From: JANWHF01 sp036276235
Lineage (GTDB): Bacteria > Planctomycetota > Phycisphaerae > Tepidisphaerales > Tepidisphaeraceae
NCBI GenBank assembly: GCA_036276235.1
Contig: DATBDZ010000452.1
Location: forward strand, 1-28,263
Length of the DNA: 28,263 nt
Direction: 5' to 3'
Part shown: piece after piece, positions 24,501-28,263 of the stretch
Layout: every line of letters starts with the position of its first letter
Position numbering within the stretch: the stretch's first letter is position 1
The notes under the pieces: model-generated
The model's input: only the letters and a program-made list of their open reading frames with translations
Databases searched by the model: none
What the model was told of the DNA's origin: nothing
Made by a program: the position numbers and the translations under genes

Positions 24501-27281
24501 ATCAACCTGGTTCGGCAGCTCGTGCAGGCCCATGCGTATTGGCGCATGCACGGGTTGGCGGTCGATCTGGTCATCTGGAACGAAGATCAATCGGGATACC
24601 GCCAATTACTTCAGGAAAAGATCACCGGCGTAATCACTTCCCGATCGGAGTCGGGGCTGCTCGATAAGCCCGGCGGAATATTTATTCGCCGCCTCGAACA
24701 GATTTCCGACGAAGACAAAGTGCTGATGCAGTCGGTTGCCCGCGTCATCATCAGCGATACCGCTGGTACTCTCGCGGAACAGATGGAACGCCGCGCCGGC
24801 CTCGAAGTTCCCGTGCCAAGACTCAGGCCGGTTCGGAGCAGCCGCTCGGATATTCCGCTGGGCGTGGAGATCATTTCGCACGATCTTGCCGCGTTCAATG
24901 GAACCGGCGGCTTCACCCACGACGGACGCGAGTACGTCATCGTCACCACCCCTGAGTCGCGGACTCCCGCGCCCTGGGTCAACGTCATTGCCAATCCGTG
25001 GTTCGGCACCGTGGTCAGCGAGAGCGGAAGCGCCTACACCTGGTGTGAAAACGCACATTCGTTCCGGCTTACGCCGTGGAATAATGATGCGGTTGGCGAT
25101 GCGAGCGGCGAAGCATTTTATATTCGGGACGAAGAGACCGGGCGGTTTTGGTCACCTTCACCATTACCGGCGCGCGGACCGATGCGATACACCACTCGCC
25201 ACGGCTTTGGCTACAGCGTGTTTGAATACGCCGAAGACGGCATCTCCACCGAAATGCGGACCTTTGTCGCTACCGACGCGCCCGTGAAGTTCGTCGCCAT
25301 AAAGGTGTCGAATGTGTCGGGCAGAGCGAGGCGTCTCTCTGCAACGGGATTCTTCGAGTTGGTCCTGGGAGATCGGCGGGAATCCCATGCGCCGCACATT
25401 GTTACCGAGGTCGATCCAAAGACCGGCGCGCTGCTGGCTCGCAATCCGTACAACAGCGAGTTCGCCCAGCGCGTCGTGTTCCTCGACTCCAGTGAAACAA
25501 AGCGCACGGTGACCGGCGACCGCGGCGAGTTTCTCGGACGCAATGGAACCCTGGCCAGCCCTGCCTGCATGGGCCGCACGCGCCTGTCCGGGCGATTGGG
25601 GGCCGGCATTGATCCCTGCGCTGCAATGCAGGCGACAATCGATCTGACCGAAGGGCAAACGCGCGAGATTGTCTTCATCTTCGGCACGGGCCGGGATCTG
25701 GCCGATACCCGTAACCTGGTGGCGCGCTTCCGCGGCGTGGGCGCGGCACGCCTCGCGCTGGAAGGTGTCTGGGCGTTCTGGAATCGAACGCTGGGCGCGC
25801 TTCATGTCGAAACCCCCGATGCGTCTGTCAACTTCCTGGCAAACGGGTGGCTGCTCTATCAGGTCCTGGCATCACGGGTTTGGGGACGCAGCGGCTTCTA
25901 TCAATCCGGCGGCGCGTTTGGTTTTCGCGATCAGCTTCAGGACGTGATGTCATTGGTGCATGCCCAGCCGGCGATTCTTCGCGAGCAAATCCTGCGTTGC
26001 GCCGCACATCAGTTCCGCGAGGGAGACGTGCAGCATTGGTGGCACCCGCCGCAGGGTCGCGGCGTTCGCACGCGCATTTCCGACGACTATTTGTGGCTGC
26101 CCTTCGCCACCTGCCGTTACGTCGCGGCATTGGGCGACACGGGCGTGCTCGATGAGAAGGTCAATTTTCTGGAGGGACGCCCCGTCCAGCCGCAGGAGGA
26201 CAGTTACTATGACCTGCCCGCGCGCTCCGAAGAATCCGCCACCATATACGAACACTGCGTGCGTGCGATCAAGCATGGTCTTCGCTTCGGCGAGCACGGG
26301 CTGCCCCTGATGGGAACCGGCGACTGGAATGACGGAATGAATCTTGTCGGAGAGCACGGCAAGGGCGAAAGCGTGTGGCTCGCGTTCTTTCTCCATGACG
26401 TGCTCGTGCAGTTCACGGAGCTGGCCAAACGTCGCCAGGACGAAGCGATCGCAAACCTGTGCATATCCGAGGCAGAAAAACTCCGCGCCAACATCGAAGC
26501 CCATGGCTGGGATGGCGAGTGGTATCGGCGCGCCTATTTCGACAGTGGAGAACCGCTCGGCTCAACGTCAAATCCTGAATGCCGCATCGATTCGATCCCG
26601 CAAAGCTGGTCCGTGCTCTCGCACGCCGCCGACCCCGAACGCTCGCGCCTCGCGATGGCGGCGGTCGATCGTCTGCTCGTCAACCGCGACGTCGGCGTGA
26701 TCAAACTCTTTGAGCCGCCATTCGATAAATCACAGCTCAATCCCGGTTACGTCAAAGGGTATGTGCCCGGCGTGCGCGAAAATGGCGGACAGTACACTCA
26801 CGCCGCGATCTGGGCCGTCATGGCCTTCGTCGCCGCCGGCGACCGTGAGCGCGCGTGGGAATTATTCCAACTGATCAATCCCATCCGTCATGGCGACAGC
26901 GAAGCAGCAATCCGAAAATATAAGGTTGAGCCCTACGTTGTGGCGGCCGACGTTTACGCCAACCCACAGCACGCCGGCCGCGGCGGGTGGACCTGGTACA
27001 CCGGCTCTGCCGCCTGGATGTATCGCCTCATCACCGAATCATTTCTAGGGCTTCGCCTGGAAGTAGATCAGCTGCGCTTTACGCCGTGCATCCCAGCCGA
27101 TTGGCAAACCTTCAAGCTGCATTACCGCTACCGCGAAACATTCTATCACATCACCTTCCACAACCTCGGCGGCGGAAAGACCATCAAGCGCCTCACCGCC
27201 GACGGAGCCGAGCAGGCCGATGGAATCCTGAAGTTGAAGGACGATCGACAGGAGCACTTTGTCGAAGTCGATATCGATTGA
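18543..27281 (+). CDS. ndvB: NdvB-type cyclic beta-1,2-glucan synthase
   Basis: A 2912-residue protein, slightly longer than rhizobial NdvB/Cgs. The start is TTG 18543 with GGAG 10 nt upstream; no in-frame ATG lies between it and the upstream stop at 18498. Order: N-terminal region (1-430); membrane helices about 437-490; a GT84 glycosyltransferase with DSD (647-649, ITLDSDTQLP), GSFIGKGIYDV, LSHDLLEG and RYRWIRGDWQ (793-802); more helices about 839-885 and 964-1012; a glycoamylase-like region (about 1030-1600, HRTSPTNIGLSLLAN, VPWGISESGY, YMAHHQGMAF); two GH94 N-terminal beta domains (from about 1646 and 2128); and a GH94 catalytic barrel with GTGDWNDGMN (D2594, D2597). It is expected to use UDP-glucose to build a protein-linked beta-1,2 chain, trim it by phosphorolysis and cyclise it in the inner membrane. 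No exporter (NdvA/ChvA) is adjacent. All motifs are intact. Confidence 0.95.
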   Translation: MLFDLPKVKRGLIPFKRWRISLEGAGERSSQADEQPLRDELYSVDQLNRHARSLAGWHEIVVGRRRSSDRLLRRLSANAALLNEAYGLVTDAVARGRRVTPAAEWFLDNYHLIEEQVRTARRHLPRGYSRELPQLSNGPHAGYPRAYAIALELISHVDGRVDAESLHAFVASYQLVTPLRLGELWAIPIMLRLALLENLRRVVVRVVQGRRDRERAAYWVDRMLEVAAKAPAEVVVVLSEMVKENPPLSAAFVSEFASRMQGQGSALIFPTTWLEHRVAEQGQTIETVFQQASQSQAADQVSIGNSIGSLRFLGAMEWRDFVEAMSAVEQTLRTDPAGVYPAMDFATRDYYRHAVEEIAKNSPLGEIDVAHRAIELATGNNGRARDNGSPAENRQSHVGYFLVGAGRRKLERAAALRGAPAMLLRRLGRRIPLPIYAGSIVTMTALVTALVLRWAQHRGLAHWSLILLGILLFVGASQLAVGMINWAVMLLVRPRILSRLDFSKGIPPEHRTIVAVPAMITDDQEIDDLVEALEVRFLANRDANLSFALLSDFSDAAEEKTARDEALLQRARDGIEELNTKYETGNFFLLHRSRRWNARENVWMGWERKRGKLEEFNEALRGQRGHFQTVVGPAERLQGMRYVITLDSDTQLPRDSARQLVGTLAHPLNRPRYDQKVGRVTEGYGILQPRVGISMPSATRSRYARLFAGDAGLDPYTRVVSDVYQDLFGEGSFIGKGIYDVDVFRQAVAGRLPENRVLSHDLLEGAYARSGLVSDVLLFEEHPSSYPADVSRRYRWIRGDWQIAPWLLPRVPAADGRRVSNPLSALSKWKILDNIRRSLVPVAMLALLVCGWFLPGAALLCTLVVIAILVGPAILNAAAQSTRRPADLPVVYHLRMLANSAGRQVLQQSFVLACLPYDAFVSLEAIGRTAIRVLITGSQLLEWRTAREAQRAARADIFGFYSSMWALPVAAAIPLVFFRVLPPGALKVAAPIIALWFAAPAIVFWVSQTAKPRQPRLTEEDVEFLRKVARRTWRFFEVFVAPDDNYLPPDNFQEDPPTGVAHRTSPTNIGLSLLANLTAHDFGYITIADLIERTSRTLASLDKLQRYRGHFYNWYDTRTLEPLRPLYVSSVDSGNLAGHLLTLAIGLDELASQKIFRPAVSAGLGSAIDLLLEVAHQRDRAAQNQAIVPLERLRTQMRIPPSTLSDSHALLQQLDSVIGDLISASEPNPDAELKWWMQAIERQVRSFTEELSKLTPWVGSVKPTDLGQFGEVGELLRQLDSAPTLADVAQLEATLIAAIDKTSGGSGSTGELSKLRSMAIAASEMAAKLISELQQLAGRCRELADIDYAFLYHPDRHLLSIGYNVADHRLDAGFYDLLASEARLGSFVAIAQGKLPQEHWFSLGRSLTNAGEGMALLSWSGSMFEYLMPLLVMPTFAHTLLDETYFAVVRRQIEYGRERGVPWGISESGYTKTDAQGNYQYQAFGVPGLGFKRGLGNDLVIAPYASAMALMVDAEAACANLQRLAAEDRLSAYGFYEAVDYGQARLPRGQQSATVQSYMAHHQGMAFLSFAYVLLDRPMQRRFESDPAFRATDLLLQERVPKSPSVFPHPAEVSQAPGVSAEAAANYRVFTTPQTPVPEVHLLSNSRYHVAVTAAGGGFSRWRDLAVTRWKEDSTRDCWGTFCYLRDVESGEFWSAAHQPTNKRAASYEAIYSQGRAEFRRRDGDIATHLEISVSPEDDIELRRISITNRGRHPRTIELTSYAEVVLAPAAADAAHPAFSNLFVQTQLVRERQAILCTRRARSAGERPPWMLHLMAVHGTAASSASYETARAEFVGRGGTLADPAAMHRATLSDSEGSVLDPIVAIRNTIVVGPDETVRLHLVTGAAETHEAALALIEKYHDRHLADRVFELAWTHSQVVLRQLDAAEADTQLYGRLASSILYANPLLRAPGSVISRNLRGQSGLWAYGISGDLPIVLLRIGDQEQINLVRQLVQAHAYWRMHGLAVDLVIWNEDQSGYRQLLQEKITGVITSRSESGLLDKPGGIFIRRLEQISDEDKVLMQSVARVIISDTAGTLAEQMERRAGLEVPVPRLRPVRSSRSDIPLGVEIISHDLAAFNGTGGFTHDGREYVIVTTPESRTPAPWVNVIANPWFGTVVSESGSAYTWCENAHSFRLTPWNNDAVGDASGEAFYIRDEETGRFWSPSPLPARGPMRYTTRHGFGYSVFEYAEDGISTEMRTFVATDAPVKFVAIKVSNVSGRARRLSATGFFELVLGDRRESHAPHIVTEVDPKTGALLARNPYNSEFAQRVVFLDSSETKRTVTGDRGEFLGRNGTLASPACMGRTRLSGRLGAGIDPCAAMQATIDLTEGQTREIVFIFGTGRDLADTRNLVARFRGVGAARLALEGVWAFWNRTLGALHVETPDASVNFLANGWLLYQVLASRVWGRSGFYQSGGAFGFRDQLQDVMSLVHAQPAILREQILRCAAHQFREGDVQHWWHPPQGRGVRTRISDDYLWLPFATCRYVAALGDTGVLDEKVNFLEGRPVQPQEDSYYDLPARSEESATIYEHCVRAIKHGLRFGEHGLPLMGTGDWNDGMNLVGEHGKGESVWLAFFLHDVLVQFTELAKRRQDEAIANLCISEAEKLRANIEAHGWDGEWYRRAYFDSGEPLGSTSNPECRIDSIPQSWSVLSHAADPERSRLAMAAVDRLLVNRDVGVIKLFEPPFDKSQLNPGYVKGYVPGVRENGGQYTHAAIWAVMAFVAAGDRERAWELFQLINPIRHGDSEAAIRKYKVEPYVVAADVYANPQHAGRGGWTWYTGSAAWMYRLITESFLGLRLEVDQLRFTPCIPADWQTFKLHYRYRETFYHITFHNLGGGKTIKRLTADGAEQADGILKLKDDRQEHFVEVDID

Positions 27282-27341
27282 TGCGTTAGCGAGATTGTCA
27301 GGCTATATTTTGATAAATGGCGGCCTGAGTACTTATTCGGA

Positions 27342-27357
27342 CCCGTGGCGACACGGG
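27342..27357 (+). terminator. GNRA-tetraloop hairpin downstream of ndvB
   Basis: CCCGTG (27342-27347) and CACGGG (27352-27357) flank a GCGA loop, a stable GNRA tetraloop, 60 nt after the ndvB stop. Only CAATGAAACCTTTT follows, so it is a weak intrinsic terminator at best, or a 3' end-stabilising hairpin. Confidence 0.35.
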
Positions 27358-27602
27358 CAATGAAACCTTTTGAATCAAATTTTAAATCATTTTGTTTCAT
27401 GCACTCCTGTTCCATGTTTCATCGCACCTGGGAACGCTCCCTGATTCCCGCCTTCGGTACTCCGGGAAAGGGCCGGGGAGGGGAACGCGCGCTAGTCGCA
27501 CTCACACCGCAGCCTCCTCGTGGCTCCGCGCCGATGTAATGTTTTGCATCAAAAAACTCATCATTCCGTTGCATTGCATCCTCCGCGGCGTTGCATGATG
27601 TC

Positions 27603-27699
27603 CCATCAGGTGTCAGGTTTCAGATTTCGGGGAAGTGAGCCTTTAACCAGAAACTCGAAACTTGACTTCGGCGAGCTCAGTCGAGTCGAAACTCGAAAC
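27603..27699. repeat. Degenerate heptamer repeats in opposite orientations
   Basis: 27603-27630 reads as four heptamers: CCATCAG, GTGTCAG, GTTTCAG, ATTTCGG. 27650-27663 is GAAACTC, GAAACTT, and the 12-mer GAAACTCGAAAC recurs exactly at 27650-27661 and 27688-27699. The GAAAC-type units are roughly the reverse complement of the GTTTC-type units, giving an inverted arrangement like the array at 5643-5736. Confidence 0.55.
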
Positions 27700-27728
27700 C
27701 ATGTCGCATTCTTGCCGCGATACAGTTT

Positions 27729-27890
27729 GCGCGACAGTTTTGCGCGACAGCCGCTTTGTCGCGCCGGCCGCGCACCCGCCCGTTTTAGGTGACTTACATC
27801 AATTTTGGAGCGGAATCGGTCGCGCGACTGCCGACCGGTTCGACCCGTTTTTCCAGCCCGCCAACAGGGTTTGGCGCGACTCCGCGCGAC
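27729..27890. repeat. Cluster of GCGCGAC motifs
   Basis: GCGCGAC or its complement occurs at 27729, 27742, 27758 (inverted), 27819 (inverted, within the palindrome GTCGCGCGAC 27819-27828), 27822, 27874 and 27884: seven occurrences in 162 bp. Two are in a TTTGCGCGACAG direct repeat (27726, 27739), two in a GCGCGACTCC direct repeat (27874, 27884), and 27742-27764 can fold with an 8-bp stem and 7-nt loop. Confidence 0.65.
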
Positions 27891-27918
27891 TCCTGGCGTG
27901 ATTTAGATCGACAACCGT

Positions 27919-27958
27919 TCGTGCCTTGGTCCCTACGTCCCTGCATGCCTACGTTTCT
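27919..27958. repeat. Degenerate tandem octamer array (5 units)
   Basis: Five consecutive octamers: TCGTGCCT, TGGTCCCT, ACGTCCCT, GCATGCCT, ACGTTTCT. All end in CT and most share a GT-x-CCT core, so the array looks like a decayed or variable simple tandem repeat. Confidence 0.55.
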
Positions 27959-28165
27959 CAGAAAACCATACTCCTCTATTATACACACACTTTGTCAACC
28001 TTTTGTTTGGTAAATTGTGATGCAGGCGGGACTTAGCATCGCGCACCGGGTGGTCGCGAAAACACGCATCTTAAGTTCCTGCAAATTAAGGAGTTGTGCA
28101 TCCATCGGTCCCGAAAACCCTTACGCGCAAAAAACAAAATTCAAAGATTTTTTCGGAGAGGAGAA

Positions 28166-28258
28166 ATGGAGTGCGTTAGGTTTAAGTTAACTATCGTTGC
28201 GGCGAGGAGTTACGGGCGATCGGAGGGCATCGCCGGCGGGCGAAATATTTTTTTATAA
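28166..28258 (+). CDS. Possible 30-residue ORF with strong ribosome binding site
   Basis: ATG 28166 is preceded by GGAGAGGAGAA, in which GGAG (28155-28158) has an ideal 7-nt spacing. The frame runs MECVRFKLTIVAARSYGRS and ends in TAA at 28256-28258. The product has no recognisable feature. The site could instead mark a leader peptide before a gene beyond the window: a GGCGAT/ATCGCC hairpin (28215-28220 with 28229-28234) and a T-run (28248-28254) follow. I cannot decide from this sequence. Confidence 0.25.
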   Translation: MECVRFKLTIVAARSYGRSEGIAGGRNIFL

Positions 28259-28263
28259 TCGGG

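Larger units (their letters stand above)
27282..28165. other. Gene-free, repeat-rich intergenic region
   Basis: About 884 bp without a credible protein gene. From left to right it holds a small GNRA-loop hairpin (27342-27357), AT-rich sequence, two groups of degenerate 7-bp repeats (27603-27630; 27650-27663 and 27688-27699), a cluster of GCGCGAC motifs (27729-27890), a degenerate octamer array (27919-27958) and an AT-rich stretch with one TTATACACA. Short open frames here have odd composition and overlap the repeats, so none is called. Confidence 0.6.

Noticed and set aside
27979..27987. A perfect DnaA-box sequence TTATACACA in an AT-rich, repeat-rich region, suggesting a replication origin
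   Set aside because: Only one box is present, no dnaA, dnaN, parA or similar gene is in the window, and a single match is expected by chance in AT-rich DNA of this length.
27978..27998. Perfect TTGACA and TATAAT hexamers on the minus strand
   Set aside because: They are only 9 bp apart, far from the 16-18 bp needed, and the ATG just downstream meets a stop after three codons.

Overview
This is a GC-rich bacterial chromosome segment with 15 genes I regard as well supported, plus one marginal short ORF at the right edge. Several traits point to a Gram-negative, LPS-making bacterium, most likely a planctomycete-type organism (Planctomycetota, perhaps Phycisphaerae). They are a fused LpxC-FabZ gene followed by lpxA, a Tat-exported PIG-L deacetylase, many two-component and PP2C-type signalling proteins, and sparse Shine-Dalgarno use with TTG/GTG starts. 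The taxonomic call is inference. No rRNA, tRNA, CRISPR array or insertion sequence was seen.

Layout. 1-2540 is an accessory edge: a truncated Tat-exported PIG-L deacetylase (minus), a ParD/ParE toxin-antitoxin pair (plus) with a good sigma70-type promoter, a small unknown protein, and a solitary winged-helix protein resembling the Mrr N-terminal domain. The last has a promoter flanked by two perfect 10-bp repeats. 2846-4303 is a soluble NAD(P) transhydrogenase (SthA, minus). 4401-4465 is a REPIN-like double palindrome, followed by a membrane diguanylate cyclase. 5643-5736 is a 32-bp perfect inverted repeat built of heptamers (ATGAAAA/CATTTTT) next to the promoter of lpxC-fabZ, then lpxA and a radical SAM protein: a lipid A / envelope operon.

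10057-17603 is a signalling block: a histidine kinase with an RsbRD-like N-terminus, a LysM membrane protein, a YihY/BrkB membrane protein, and a translationally coupled pair (hybrid kinase with four PAS domains, then response regulator-PP2C phosphatase). A small secreted protein (17664-18191, minus) is divergent from a 2912-residue NdvB-type cyclic beta-1,2-glucan synthase (18543-27281). 27282-28165 has no gene but is rich in short repeats; a strong ribosome binding site and short ORF follow at the right edge.

How the genes may fit together (inference). The centre and right of the window are about the envelope: lipid A synthesis, a periplasmic glucan synthase, membrane proteins and sensors. 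The coupled hybrid kinase/phosphatase looks like the input side of a partner-switching stress pathway whose STAS and anti-sigma partners lie outside the window. The most distinctive observations are the intergenic short-tandem-repeat arrays (heptamers in inverted orientation, a degenerate octamer array, a GCGCGAC cluster), the REPIN-like element, the PAS domain duplication (92% protein but about 79% DNA identity), and NdvB without an adjacent exporter.
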